From assembly GCA_028723455.1 (NCBI GenBank), contig JAQYEW010000001.1, forward strand, positions 1-64,000: a stretch of DNA of 64,000 nt, given 5' to 3'. Of the stretch, positions 29,359 through 39,848 are shown piece after piece. Position 1 is the first letter of the stretch. Every line of letters starts with the position of its first letter. Origin of the DNA: Prevotellaceae bacterium (lineage in GTDB: Bacteria; Bacteroidota; Bacteroidia; Bacteroidales; Bacteroidaceae). A model generated the notes under the pieces. The model worked only from the letters and a program-made list of their open reading frames with translations. It ran no database searches and was not told the DNA's origin. Made by a program: the position numbers and the translations under genes.

Positions 29359-30104
29359 TTTGATTTTTGAGGATATTTCTTGAACCAACCATCCCATCTA
29401 AGTCGCATTACACCAAATAATGCTTCGCTGAAAATTCCACCACTCATCTTGCTCGTTCCCAGTTCACGGTTGATAAAGATAACAGGCACTTCTTTAATTC
29501 TAAAACCGCATTTATGGGTTGTGAACTTCATTTCAATTTGAAAGGCATAGCCTTTAAAGCGAATAGCATCAAGGTCAATTGTTTCCAGAACCTGACGCCT
29601 ATAGCAAGCAAATCCAGCCGTTGTATCGTGGATATCAAGACCAGTTACGAAACGGACATACTTACTGGCGAAATAGGACATCAGAACTCTTCCCATGGGC
29701 CAATTTACAACGTTTACACCAGTTATATACCTGCTGCCGACAGACATGTCGTATCCCTCATCCTTGCAAGCAGAGAGAAGACGAGGAAGATCGGCAGGTG
29801 CATGGCTGAAGTCCGCATCCATTTCAAAGATGTAGTCATAGTTTTGCTCGACAGCCCATTTAAAGCCCGTAATGTATGCTGTGCCCAAGCCTAATTTTCC
29901 TGATCGTTCAATCATATGAACGCGTCCCTTGAGAGGACCTTCCATAATCCGCCTGACAATTTGTGCCGTACCGTCGGGCGATCCGTCCTCAATAACCAGG
30001 ACATCAAAATCGTGTTCTGGCAGGCTGGTAACAGCATTTATGATATTTTCAATGTTCTCCTTCTCGTTGTAAGTAGGAATGATTACAAGGGAATCTGATT
30101 GCAT
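29355..30104 (-). CDS. Polyprenol monophosphomannose synthase-like GT2
   Basis: VIIPTYNEKENIENII, EDGSPDGTAQ, FEMDADFSHAP, KMSGGIFSEA. Confidence 0.94.
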   Translation of the reverse strand: MQSDSLVIIPTYNEKENIENIINAVTSLPEHDFDVLVIEDGSPDGTAQIVRRIMEGPLKGRVHMIERSGKLGLGTAYITGFKWAVEQNYDYIFEMDADFSHAPADLPRLLSACKDEGYDMSVGSRYITGVNVVNWPMGRVLMSYFASKYVRFVTGLDIHDTTAGFACYRRQVLETIDLDAIRFKGYAFQIEMKFTTHKCGFRIKEVPVIFINRELGTSKMSGGIFSEALFGVMRLRWDGWFKKYPQKSK

Positions 30105-30136
30105 AGGTTCTTAGAATTAAAGAATGAAGGTATTAC

Positions 30137-31219
30137 TTAGTCTGCCTGAACCTCATCATTATCATCCTCATCCGGATCATTATGAGAAATTATGGGGCCA
30201 TTGTCGTGTAATGCCGTTTTTATCCTTGCTGCGATAACATCAGCCAACTCTATATTGTCGCGCAACGCTTGTTTGGCATTTTCACGGCCCTGACCGATAC
30301 GTGTTCCTTCGTAACTAAACCAAGAACCGCTCTTGGAAATAATATTATAGTCAACGCCCAAGTCTACCAATTCACCAACGTGGCTAATACCCTCACCGAA
30401 CATGATATCGAATTCCGCGCGGCGGAAGGGAGGCGCAACCTTGTTTTTTACAATCTTCACTTTTGTCAGATTGCCAAGAATCGTTTCTCCATCTTTAATT
30501 GACTGTCCCTTACGAATATCCAGTCGTACACTTGCGTAAAACTTTAGGGCATTACCGCCTGTTGTCGTCTCCGGACTACCAAACATGACACCGATCTTTT
30601 CACGCAACTGGTTAATGAAGATACAAGTGGTCTTCGTTTTGCTGACATTGGCAGTCAGTTTACGCAAAGCTTGACTCATCAAACGAGCCTGAAGACCAAC
30701 CTTGTTCTCACCCATATCTCCCTCGATTTCGGCTTTGGGGGTAAGGGCTGCTACAGAGTCAATAACAATGAGGTCGATAGCATTGGAGCGAATCAACTGG
30801 TCAGCAATCTCCAATGCCTGTTCGCCATTGTCCGGTTGAGAGATAAGTAACTCGCTCACGTTTACACCCAACTTCTCGGCATAAAAGCGGTCAAAGGCAT
30901 GCTCGGCATCAATGATAGCAGCAATACCCCCCATCTTTTGAACTTCAGCAATGGCGTGAATAGCCAAAGTGGTTTTACCACTGCTCTCCGGACCAAAAAT
31001 CTCAATAATACGACCCTTAGGATAGCCACCGACACCGAGGGCAGCATCCAGCGATAGAGACCCGGTAGGGATAACCTCAATTTGTTCAATTTGCTCATCA
31101 CCCAACTTCATGATAGAGCCTTTGCCGAAGTCTTTTTCTATTTTTGCCATTGCGGCCTGCAAGGCTTTCAGTTTATCAACCTGCGTACCAGAACCAATGA
31201 CTTCTGTTTTCTTTGCCAT
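30137..31219 (-). CDS. recA: Recombinase RecA
   Basis: [19 protein letters not shown], full-length RecA, 360 aa. Confidence 0.99.
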   Translation of the reverse strand: MAKKTEVIGSGTQVDKLKALQAAMAKIEKDFGKGSIMKLGDEQIEQIEVIPTGSLSLDAALGVGGYPKGRIIEIFGPESSGKTTLAIHAIAEVQKMGGIAAIIDAEHAFDRFYAEKLGVNVSELLISQPDNGEQALEIADQLIRSNAIDLIVIDSVAALTPKAEIEGDMGENKVGLQARLMSQALRKLTANVSKTKTTCIFINQLREKIGVMFGSPETTTGGNALKFYASVRLDIRKGQSIKDGETILGNLTKVKIVKNKVAPPFRRAEFDIMFGEGISHVGELVDLGVDYNIISKSGSWFSYEGTRIGQGRENAKQALRDNIELADVIAARIKTALHDNGPIISHNDPDEDDNDEVQAD

Positions 31220-31245
31220 ACAAATATGTAAGTTAAAGTATGTGT

Positions 31246-32484
31246 TTAATATTCAAATTCCAAATCTACGTCGTGCAACTCATGCCAGGGCAAACCCTGT
31301 TCGTTCAATTCCTTCATGAAGGGATCAGGATCGAATTCCTCGACATTGTGCACTCCGGGTTTATTCCAAACACCTTGTAAGAAGAGTTTAGCTCCAATCA
31401 TGGCAGGTACACCGGTTGTGTAACTTACGCCCTGCATGCCTGTTTCCTCAAAAGCAGCTTGGTGGCTGCAATTATTATAGACATAATAAGTACGCACTTT
31501 ACCGTCTTTTAAACCACGAATACGACAGCCAATACTTGTTTCTCCCTCGTAGTTCTCTCCTAAGTCCTGAGGGTTAGGTAGAACAGCCTTCAAAAACTGC
31601 AATGGAACTATCTTAACAATCTCCTCACCCGTTCCATCGGCTTTCGGAGCCTTGTATTCAACCTCATCTATTCGCGCCATGCCTATATTTTGAATAACAT
31701 CCAAATAGTTAAGGTACTGCTGTCCAAAGGTCATCCAAAAACGAGCGCGCTTGATAGTTGGATAGTTGATTACAAGACTTTCAATTTCTTCGTGATGAAG
31801 CAGATAACTTTCTTTTGGACCAATACCAGGATAGTTCAGTGGTTGGTGAATCTCCATTGGTTCAGTCTCAATGTACTTGCCGTCTTGCCAGTAGAGTCCT
31901 TTCTGCGTAATCTCACGGATATTGATTTCTGGGTTGAAATTGGTGGCAAAAGCTTTATGATGATTACCGGCATTACAGTCCACAATATCCAAATATTGCA
32001 TCTCATCAAAATGATGCTTCCCGGCATAAGCTGTGAAAATACTTGTAACGCCAGGATCAAAACCACACCCGAGGATGGCACAAAGACCTGCTTGTTCAAA
32101 CCGTTCACGATAAGCCCATTGCCAACTATACTCAAAATGCGCCTCGTCCTTAGGCTCATAGTTAGCCGTATCCAGGTAGTTGCAGCCCGTCTGCAAACAA
32201 GCCTCCATAATAGCCAAATCCTGGTAGGGGAGAGCAAGATTCATTACCAGACGAGGTTTGTAGTCGTTCAACAGAGCCACCAACTCCTCCACACTGTCAG
32301 CATCTACCTGTGCTGTAGTTACATTTGTGTCATACTTCTCGTTCAGCAACTTGGCCAAGGCATCACACTTGGACTTTGTCCGACTGGCAATTTTAATTTC
32401 CGTAAAAACGTCCTTGTTCTGACAAACCTTGTGAGCGGCAACAGTAGCCACACCACCAGCGCCAATAATTAAAACTTTTCCCAT
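31246..32484 (-). CDS. Saccharopine dehydrogenase family (carboxynorspermidine synthase-like)
   Basis: [36 protein letters not shown]; start adjusted. Confidence 0.9.
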   Translation of the reverse strand: MGKVLIIGAGGVATVAAHKVCQNKDVFTEIKIASRTKSKCDALAKLLNEKYDTNVTTAQVDADSVEELVALLNDYKPRLVMNLALPYQDLAIMEACLQTGCNYLDTANYEPKDEAHFEYSWQWAYRERFEQAGLCAILGCGFDPGVTSIFTAYAGKHHFDEMQYLDIVDCNAGNHHKAFATNFNPEINIREITQKGLYWQDGKYIETEPMEIHQPLNYPGIGPKESYLLHHEEIESLVINYPTIKRARFWMTFGQQYLNYLDVIQNIGMARIDEVEYKAPKADGTGEEIVKIVPLQFLKAVLPNPQDLGENYEGETSIGCRIRGLKDGKVRTYYVYNNCSHQAAFEETGMQGVSYTTGVPAMIGAKLFLQGVWNKPGVHNVEEFDPDPFMKELNEQGLPWHELHDVDLEFEY

Positions 32485-32507
32485 AATATATCTATTTTGT
32501 CTTTTAT

Positions 32508-33083
32508 TCAAAGTTCATCTGGTTTAATACCCATCGCGTGCATCAAGCTAAATGCCAGCATGGTGTGAGGAATATCCTGAGTGGGAACCATACTCAAAAG
32601 CGTAACAAGCTTTCCTTGATTCGCTTCTATTATCATTGGCCGTAACCTTTCTTCACTCAAATCTATGTCAGGAACCAAAATCAAGCGTTTAACTTCCCTT
32701 GCGTTAATCAAAATTTGAGCACACTGTGAAAAGAAGTCTTCTCCAGCAATGTCCTCAATGGATAGACAACTCATTTGAAATTCCCCTAACAAAGGGTCAT
32801 AGAAAGCCGTACCATCCAACTCATGCGCAAACTCTCCAGGTTGAAACTGCTCTAATACAAGTTTCTCCTTGCTATGGACGAATATACATTGAATGGTGTT
32901 CTTTCCCTTGGGAACTCCTCCGTCTAATGCAACACACACAAGCCATTCTGCCAAGTCTGCCAGCGGAATGTCTCGAAAGAGTATCTGCTGGAAGTTTTGG
33001 TTTAGGTTATAGGTGATACTGTCCAAGAAATCAGCATCTACCAAAACGACATTTTCTTGAAACAACTGTTCAGTATTACTCAT
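32508..33083 (-). CDS. Conserved hypothetical (DUF6621-like)
   Basis: 191 aa; ENVVLVDADFLDSITYNLNQNFQQILFRDIPLADLAEWL; tentative family. Confidence 0.65.
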   Translation of the reverse strand: MSNTEQLFQENVVLVDADFLDSITYNLNQNFQQILFRDIPLADLAEWLVCVALDGGVPKGKNTIQCIFVHSKEKLVLEQFQPGEFAHELDGTAFYDPLLGEFQMSCLSIEDIAGEDFFSQCAQILINAREVKRLILVPDIDLSEERLRPMIIEANQGKLVTLLSMVPTQDIPHTMLAFSLMHAMGIKPDEL

Positions 33084-33993
33084 CAGACTTTTGTTTCAGC
33101 AGATTCAGGAATGGGGCAGGGAAGGGAGTCTCAAACTCCAAGCAGTCTCCTGTTATGGGATGATATAAAAAAAGACGATAAGCATGCAAACACATTCGTC
33201 GGGCGGAGGAGGGCTCTCCACCGTATTTTAAATCACCTACAATAGGATGTCCTAAATCAGACATATGTACCCGAATTTGATTCTTTCTGCCTGTATCCAA
33301 ACGCATCTCAACCAAAGAATAATGTTCTGATGTTTGCAGTGTATGGTAATGAGTTACGGCAAATTTTCCTCCATTGTCTGTCTCACTGCTAAATGTAACA
33401 AAAGACTTATTGTCTTTTAGCCAGCTGCTTACCGTACCTCCTTCTTGTTCCATTCTTCCGTGAAGCACAGAGACATATCGTCTGTCAAAGCAGTATTTTT
33501 TCCAATCACTCTGCAAAATCTGAGCTGCCTCAATACTCTTGGCGTATACCATTAAGCCGCTTGTTTCACGATCCAGACGATGCACCACATGTGCATGACA
33601 TTTGAAGCGCCGTTTCGTAAAATACTCATCCAAGATGGTTTTTACACAGAATTGCTTCGCGCTACTTCCCATACTTAAAATACCAGCCTGCTTATTGATA
33701 ATAACTATATCCTTGTCCTCGTAGACAATTTGTATCCATTTATTATCCATTTCCGTCTTCCGGCGATGCTTGCTTACACGCACAATCATCCCGGGCTCAA
33801 CCTGAAAATTGTACTGGGTAACAATCTTCTTATCAACGGCAATTCCTCTTCCTTGAAGAATATCTTTCAGTTTGTTTCGGCTGATACCGCTCATTTGTTT
33901 GCTTACAAAATCCAGCAGAAGCATGGATTCTGTAACACGATATTCATTATATTTTGTTGCCGCATACTGGGCGCCAGTCAAGTTTCTTGCCAT
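33076..33993 (-). CDS. RluA family pseudouridine synthase with S4 domain
   Basis: HVVHRLDRETSGLMVYAKS, RKNQIRVHMSDLGHPIVGDLKYG; start adjusted to MARNLTGAQ. Confidence 0.94.
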   Translation of the reverse strand: MARNLTGAQYAATKYNEYRVTESMLLLDFVSKQMSGISRNKLKDILQGRGIAVDKKIVTQYNFQVEPGMIVRVSKHRRKTEMDNKWIQIVYEDKDIVIINKQAGILSMGSSAKQFCVKTILDEYFTKRRFKCHAHVVHRLDRETSGLMVYAKSIEAAQILQSDWKKYCFDRRYVSVLHGRMEQEGGTVSSWLKDNKSFVTFSSETDNGGKFAVTHYHTLQTSEHYSLVEMRLDTGRKNQIRVHMSDLGHPIVGDLKYGGEPSSARRMCLHAYRLFLYHPITGDCLEFETPFPAPFLNLLKQKSDE

Positions 33994-34210
33994 TCCTGAT
34001 GTTTTATTTCCCACAAAGATAATGTTTTTTTTATTGCGAACACACAGTAGCAACTATAAATTCTTCAATGCGTATTTTATAAATTGTCCTACCTCAAATT
34101 GCGCTAATGGTGATTATGTTTAATAATTGCGATTTATGGATGTAGAAACAAGAAATGACATTCTGTTAGAAAAATACGTGAGAATTTCTAATACTTGTTT
34201 GTATTTTCAT

Positions 34211-34218
34211 TAACTTTG
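34211..34218 (+). promoter_or_regulatory. -7 element TAACTTTG directly upstream of rseC-rnf operon
   Basis: TAACTTTG ending 8 nt before the ATG. Confidence 0.55.
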
Positions 34219-34225
34219 CTCAGTT

Positions 34226-34657
34226 ATGAGTAAAGAGAATGACAGATTGGTTATCCATACGGGTATCGTGCAGCGTGTCAGTGGTCAGCAAGTGAGCGTT
34301 TTAATACAGCAAAACTCAGCTTGTAGTTCCTGTAGCGCAGCACAACTGTGCAATAGCAGTGAAAGCCAGGAAAAAATGATTGACGCAATGAACATCAACG
34401 GCCAAATCCTACAGGTTGGAGACAATGTTGAGATTCAGGGCACAGTTAGTCAAGGACTTTTAGCTACACTTTTAGCCTACGTTGTTCCACTTACTCTGAT
34501 GATTGGCGTTCTCTTTGTACTAAACACACATGCGGTAAGTGAAGCTAAGGCTGCATTGTGGGCATTGTTCGCTCTAATACCATATTACCTAATTATACAT
34601 CTGCTTCAGAAAAGAATAGCACGTCGATTAACCTTTATTGTAACGGAAAAAAAATAA
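34226..34657 (+). CDS. rseC: SoxR-reducing system RseC family protein
   Basis: CSSCSAAQLCNSS cysteine motif, two TMs, upstream of rnfB. Confidence 0.93.
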   Translation: MSKENDRLVIHTGIVQRVSGQQVSVLIQQNSACSSCSAAQLCNSSESQEKMIDAMNINGQILQVGDNVEIQGTVSQGLLATLLAYVVPLTLMIGVLFVLNTHAVSEAKAALWALFALIPYYLIIHLLQKRIARRLTFIVTEKK

Positions 34658-34674
34658 AATATTATTCAAAAAAA

Positions 34675-35538
34675 ATGGAATTGATTTTCATTGCGATTGC
34701 GATTCTTGGATCCATTGGCCTAGTATCCGCAGTGGTACTTTTTGTGGCTTCCAAGAAATTTGCTGTATTTGAGGACGAACGCATTGGCCGCGTTGCAGAA
34801 GTGCTACCGCAGGCAAACTGTGGTGGATGCGGTTATCCTGGTTGTTCTGCCTTTGCCGAGGCCTGTGTAAAAGCAAGTAACAATGGCTCTTTGGGAGGTA
34901 ACAGGTGTCCTGTGGGCGGTCAAGACGTTATGGATCAAGTGTCAAACATCCTTGGGCTTGCTACCGTAAAGAGCGTACCTCAGGTAGCCGTAGTACGTTG
35001 TAATGGAACTTGCGAGAATCGCCCCCGGTTACTTGAGTTCGATGGCATTAGAAGTTGTCGGGTTCAGCACATGACAGGCATGGGAGAAACAGGTTGTACC
35101 TATGGCTGTTTAGGTTGTGGGGACTGTGAAAATGCTTGTCAGTTTGATGCAATACACGTCAATCCTGTAACAGGAATAGCAGAAGTAGACGAGGATAAGT
35201 GTACAGCGTGCGGTGCTTGTTCCAAAGCCTGTCCTCGTAAAATCATCGAGATTCGTCCCAAAGGTCCCAAAGGACGACGTATGCTGGTGCTATGCAATAA
35301 TAAGGATAAGGGAGCCGTTGCCAATAAGTACTGTAAAGCCAGCTGTATTGGATGTGGGAAATGTGTCAAGGTCTGTGAGTTTGATGCAATTCTTCTTAAT
35401 AATAACTTAGCATACATTCAAGCAGACAAATGCAGACTGTGTCGCAAATGCGAGGAAGTTTGTCCCAAACAAGCCATTCACTCTATTAACTTCCCTCCTC
35501 GTAAGCCCAAAACAGCGCTAGAGGCAGTTGAAGCATAA
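34675..35538 (+). CDS. rnfB: Electron transport complex subunit RnfB
   Basis: CGGCGYPGCSAFAEA and multiple CxxCxxCxxxC ferredoxin clusters; start adjusted to MELIFIAIAILG. Confidence 0.97.
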   Translation: MELIFIAIAILGSIGLVSAVVLFVASKKFAVFEDERIGRVAEVLPQANCGGCGYPGCSAFAEACVKASNNGSLGGNRCPVGGQDVMDQVSNILGLATVKSVPQVAVVRCNGTCENRPRLLEFDGIRSCRVQHMTGMGETGCTYGCLGCGDCENACQFDAIHVNPVTGIAEVDEDKCTACGACSKACPRKIIEIRPKGPKGRRMLVLCNNKDKGAVANKYCKASCIGCGKCVKVCEFDAILLNNNLAYIQADKCRLCRKCEEVCPKQAIHSINFPPRKPKTALEAVEA

Positions 35539-35592
35539 CCGGAAGAATCTTTTCCAGAATTGAAAAACATTTTATAAATATTACACAGAAGA

Positions 35593-36936
35593 ATGAAAAC
35601 ATTCAGTAAGGGCGGCGTACACCCCGCAGAGAACAAACTCTCTGCTGCGAGTGCGATTCGAGAAGCACAGTTGCCCAAACAAGCTGTTTTTAGTTTGTAT
35701 CAGCATATTGGAGCCCCCGCCAAGCCCGTCGTACAAAAGGGAGACACGGTTAAGGTAGGAACTTTGCTGGCTGAGGCAAATGGCTTTGTAAGCGCACCTG
35801 TTTACAGCAGTGTCAGCGGAAAGGTGAACAAAGTAGACAACATCCTTGATGCCAGCGGCTTGCGCCGTCAGGCCGTCATTGTGGACGTGGAGGGTGATGA
35901 ATGGGAGCCAAGCATTGACCGCACCCCTACCCTCGTTCGCATGGAAGACCGTCCCGATTTAGATGCAAAAACGATTGTTGAAAAAATAACTCAGGCTGGC
36001 ATTGTTGGTCTTGGTGGTGCAACTTTTCCTGCACATGTAAAGTTAATGCCTCCTCCAGGTTCTAAGGCTGAATTCGTTATTATCAATGCCGTTGAGTGCG
36101 AACCCTATCTAACAGCAGACCATCGTCTTATGTTGGAACATGCCGATGAAATTTTAGTAGGCGTAGAGCTTATTATGAAAGCCGTAGATGTCCAGAAAGG
36201 CTACATAGGTATTGAAAACAACAAGCCGGATGCGATTGCTATGATGACCGAACGCGCAAAGCACTACCAACACATCGAAATCGTACCACTACATGTAAAA
36301 TACCCTCAGGGTGGTGAAAAACAACTTATTGAGGCAATTAGTGGTCGTAAGGTTGCCGCTCCACCTGCCATCCCCATCAGTGTAGGAGCAGTGGTGCAGA
36401 ACGTGGGTACTGCTTATGCGATCTATCAGGCTGTAATGAAAAACAAGCCTCTTGTTGATCGCGTGATAACCGTTACAGGCAAACACCTGAGCAATCCCAG
36501 CAACCTGCTTGCCCGCTTGGGCACTCCCTTCCGTCAACTGATTGACGAATGTGGAGGTCTGCCAGAAGATACAGGCAAGATCATTGGCGGTGGTCCCATG
36601 ATGGGTAAGGCATTGCTTAGTCTGGACGTGCCCATGACCAAGGGGTCAAGCGGTCTCTTGTTGATGCCCCAATCGGAATCCAAACGCATTGAACCCGAGC
36701 CTTGCATCCGTTGTGCCAAGTGTGTTAGCGCTTGCCCCATGGGGCTTGAGCCTTATCTCTTATCTAAACTGGGCGTTCAAAGCGATTGGGACAGAGCCGA
36801 ACATGAGGATGTACTTAGCTGTATTGAGTGCGGCAGCTGCCAGTTCACCTGTCCCAGCCATCGCCCCCTTTTAGACGGTATCCGCATTGCAAAAGTAGCT
36901 GTGGGTGGTATTGTTCGAAGCCGACAGACGAAGTAA
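35593..36936 (+). CDS. rnfC: Electron transport complex subunit RnfC
   Basis: FSKGGVHPAENK; CIRCAKCVSACP and CIECGSCQFTCPS clusters. Confidence 0.97.
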   Translation: MKTFSKGGVHPAENKLSAASAIREAQLPKQAVFSLYQHIGAPAKPVVQKGDTVKVGTLLAEANGFVSAPVYSSVSGKVNKVDNILDASGLRRQAVIVDVEGDEWEPSIDRTPTLVRMEDRPDLDAKTIVEKITQAGIVGLGGATFPAHVKLMPPPGSKAEFVIINAVECEPYLTADHRLMLEHADEILVGVELIMKAVDVQKGYIGIENNKPDAIAMMTERAKHYQHIEIVPLHVKYPQGGEKQLIEAISGRKVAAPPAIPISVGAVVQNVGTAYAIYQAVMKNKPLVDRVITVTGKHLSNPSNLLARLGTPFRQLIDECGGLPEDTGKIIGGGPMMGKALLSLDVPMTKGSSGLLLMPQSESKRIEPEPCIRCAKCVSACPMGLEPYLLSKLGVQSDWDRAEHEDVLSCIECGSCQFTCPSHRPLLDGIRIAKVAVGGIVRSRQTK

Positions 36937-36976
36937 AATCATAACCACCTGACGAATACAAATCTAAACAACAAAA

Positions 36977-37936
36977 ATGAATAAATTCGTTATCAGTCTG
37001 TCCCCACACGTTCACAGTGGAGACAGCGTACAGAAAAACATGTATAGCGTTTGCCTGGCTCTGGTGCCTTCGCTCCTTTGTAGCCTTTGGTTTTTCGGTC
37101 TGGGCGCAGCCATCGTGCTTTTGAATGCTGTAGTTTTTTGCGTTCTTGCCGAATGGTTCATCAGTAAGTTCATTTTGGGACGCGACGGAAGTAGCATTGC
37201 CGACGGTAGTGCTATTGTTACGGGACTTTTGCTTGGATTTAACTTGCCAGCCAACCTCCCGCTTTGGATTATTGCCATTGGTGCCATTGTTGCCATCGGA
37301 ATTGGCAAGATGACCTTTGGCGGCTTGGGGCAGAATCCATTTAACCCTGCCCTTGTGGGACGTGTCTTCCTGCTCATCAGTTTTCCTGTTCAAATGACCA
37401 CATGGCCGATTCCTGGTCAGTTGACGGCCTATACGGATGCCTTGACAGCAGCCACTCCCCTCGCTCTGGCTTCAGAGGGCAAAATCAACGAGATACCTGG
37501 TGCCACGGATTTGCTCTTAGGCAACATGGGTGGTTCGCTGGGCGAGGTAAGTGCTATCGCCTTGCTTATCGGTTTTGCGTTTCTGTTATGGAAGAAGGTA
37601 ATCACATGGCATATCCCCGTAAGCATTTTAGGAACAGTAGCCGTACTTAGTTGTCTGTTTTGGATTTCCAATCCAGAGAGTTACCTTAATCCCCTCCAAA
37701 CGCTTCTAACTGGCGGACTTATGTTGGGTGCCATTTTCATGGCAACAGACTACGCCACAAGTCCTATGACTCACAAAGGTCAGCTCATTTATGGTGTGTC
37801 TATTGGCTTTATCACACTCCTCATCCGCTATTGGGGTGCTTATCCCGAGGGGTTAAGTTTTGCTATTCTTATCATGAATGCCTTTACCCCACTCATCAAT
37901 ACCTATTGCAAACCCAAACGCTTCGGTGCGAAGTAA
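36977..37936 (+). CDS. rnfD: Electron transport complex subunit RnfD
   Basis: Polytopic protein; GGLGQNPFNPALVGR; FMATDYATSPMTHKGQLIYG. Confidence 0.97.
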   Translation: MNKFVISLSPHVHSGDSVQKNMYSVCLALVPSLLCSLWFFGLGAAIVLLNAVVFCVLAEWFISKFILGRDGSSIADGSAIVTGLLLGFNLPANLPLWIIAIGAIVAIGIGKMTFGGLGQNPFNPALVGRVFLLISFPVQMTTWPIPGQLTAYTDALTAATPLALASEGKINEIPGATDLLLGNMGGSLGEVSAIALLIGFAFLLWKKVITWHIPVSILGTVAVLSCLFWISNPESYLNPLQTLLTGGLMLGAIFMATDYATSPMTHKGQLIYGVSIGFITLLIRYWGAYPEGLSFAILIMNAFTPLINTYCKPKRFGAK

Positions 37937-37957
37937 TACAAGCAGAAGGGAAAGAAA

Positions 37958-38548
37958 ATGAAAAAGTTAGAATCAACATGGTATAATATGGCCACTGTGC
38001 TTACTCTCATCAGCGTTATTTCGGCTGGCGCATTGGCCTATGTAAACAAACAGACAGCACCTGCTATCCAGGAAGTTAAAAACAAGCAACTATCGGACGG
38101 TATTAAGGCTGTTTTGGGAGCAGACGAGGTTGTTGTACAGAAAACAGACACTCTGCACGATGAAGTAAAAGGTGATGCCATCGTGTATTACACCGACAAG
38201 GGCACAGCCTTGCAGACTACAGATGCCAAAGGTTTTGGCGGTAAGCTAACCGTACTTGTCGGCTTAGGGGAAGGTGGTAAAATCCTTGGCTACGAAGTGA
38301 TGGAAACCAGTGAAACGCCTGGCCTCGGAGCCAAGGCAGACAAGTGGTTCCAAAAAGATGGTAAAGGAAATATTATCGGAAAGACAGGCGGTACGTTGAA
38401 GGTTACCAAGGACGGTGGTGAAGTTGACGCTATTACAGCCAGCACCATTACCAGCCGTGCTTTCCTGCGTGCTGTAAATGATGCGGCTAACCGTCTTTCC
38501 GGTACAATGCCGGCTGAAGAAAGTTCTATAAACAACACCAAGAATTAA
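37958..38548 (+). CDS. rnfG: Electron transport complex subunit RnfG
   Basis: FMN-binding domain with DAITASTITSRAF flavinylation-type motif. Confidence 0.96.
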   Translation: MKKLESTWYNMATVLTLISVISAGALAYVNKQTAPAIQEVKNKQLSDGIKAVLGADEVVVQKTDTLHDEVKGDAIVYYTDKGTALQTTDAKGFGGKLTVLVGLGEGGKILGYEVMETSETPGLGAKADKWFQKDGKGNIIGKTGGTLKVTKDGGEVDAITASTITSRAFLRAVNDAANRLSGTMPAEESSINNTKN

Positions 38549-38560
38549 ATATCGAAAACT

Positions 38561-39142
38561 ATGTCTGCATTGAAAATAATCACCAACGGTATTGTCAAGG
38601 AAAACCCTACATTCGTTCTCCTTTTGGGTATGTGTCCCACACTGGGCACCACCTCCAGCGCGTTGAATGGCATGTCCATGGGCTTGGCGACGATGGCCGT
38701 ACTAATTTGCAGTAATTTTATCATTTCTCTTATCAGAGATCTCGTTCCTAATGCGGTGCGCATACCTTCTTTTGTGGTGGTTATTGCATCTCTGGTAACG
38801 GTTTTGCAAATGCTTATCAAGGCTTATGCTCCTGATTTGGATAAGAGTCTGGGGCTCTTCATTCCCCTTATCGTGGTGAACTGCATTATCTTGGGTCGGG
38901 CAGAAGCCTTTGCTGCCAAGAACAGTCCTCTGGACAGTATCTACGACGGATTAGGCATCGGCATTGGTTTTACGCTTGCCCTTACCCTCCTGGGAGCCAT
39001 TCGCGAGCTTTTAGGTACAGGAAAGGTCTTTGACCTGACACTCTTCCCGGAAAGTTATGGTGCCCTCGTTTTTGTTTTGGCTCCAGGTGCATTCATTGCC
39101 CTTGGCTATCTTATCGCTATTGTCAACAAACTTAAAAAGTAA
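38561..39142 (+). CDS. rnfE: Electron transport complex subunit RnfE
   Basis: NPTFVLLLGMCPTLGTTSSALNGMSMG; polytopic. Confidence 0.96.
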   Translation: MSALKIITNGIVKENPTFVLLLGMCPTLGTTSSALNGMSMGLATMAVLICSNFIISLIRDLVPNAVRIPSFVVVIASLVTVLQMLIKAYAPDLDKSLGLFIPLIVVNCIILGRAEAFAAKNSPLDSIYDGLGIGIGFTLALTLLGAIRELLGTGKVFDLTLFPESYGALVFVLAPGAFIALGYLIAIVNKLKK

Positions 39143-39151
39143 TAAAGCACT

Positions 39152-39778
39152 ATGGCATATATTCTTATTTTTATCACCGCCATCTTTGTCAACAATGTGG
39201 TGCTGAGCCAGTTCCTTGGCATTTGTCCCTTTCTGGGCGTTAGTAAGAAAGTTGAGACCGCTGCCGGTATGGGTGCAGCAGTGGCCTTTGTGCTTACGCT
39301 TTCTACATTGGTAACCTATCTGATTCAAACGCAGGTACTCATTCCCTTCCACTTGGAATACTTGCAAACGATAGCCTTTATTCTTGTTATTGCGGCGTTG
39401 GTTCAAATGGTGGAGATCATCCTTAAGAAAGTAAGTCCTGCTCTGTATCAGGCATTGGGTGTTTTCCTCCCGCTAATTACCACCAACTGTTGTATCTTGG
39501 GCGTGGCTATCCTTGTGGCAGAAGGAACGTACGACCACACCGGTATCGAGTCAGCGGGACTATTGACGGGTGTATGGTATGCGCTTTGTACCGCCCTCGG
39601 TTTTGGTCTGGCCCTCATCATTTTTGCCGGTATCCGTGAACAGCTAAGTTTGATGGATATTCCCAAAGGTATGCAGGGTATGAGCATCGCTTTGGTAACC
39701 GCAGGTCTCTTGGCCATGGCATTCATGGGCTTTAGTGGTGTTAATAACGGTCTTGCAAGGCTTTTTGAACTACAATAG
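39152..39778 (+). CDS. rnfA: Electron transport complex subunit RnfA
   Basis: NNVVLSQFLGICPFLGVSKK; polytopic. Confidence 0.96.
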   Translation: MAYILIFITAIFVNNVVLSQFLGICPFLGVSKKVETAAGMGAAVAFVLTLSTLVTYLIQTQVLIPFHLEYLQTIAFILVIAALVQMVEIILKKVSPALYQALGVFLPLITTNCCILGVAILVAEGTYDHTGIESAGLLTGVWYALCTALGFGLALIIFAGIREQLSLMDIPKGMQGMSIALVTAGLLAMAFMGFSGVNNGLARLFELQ

Positions 39779-39796
39779 CAAATAAGCGGAAGGGAT

Positions 39797-39848
39797 AAAA
39801 CGACAATCGCCTCGTTCTGATATCGAAGAACGAGGCGATTGTCGTTTT
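39797..39848. terminator. Bidirectional terminator between rnfA and convergent xylanase gene
   Basis: aaaacgacaatcgcctcgttct / agaacgaggcgattgtcgtttt: perfect 22-bp stem, 8-nt loop, A/T tails both sides. Confidence 0.9.
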
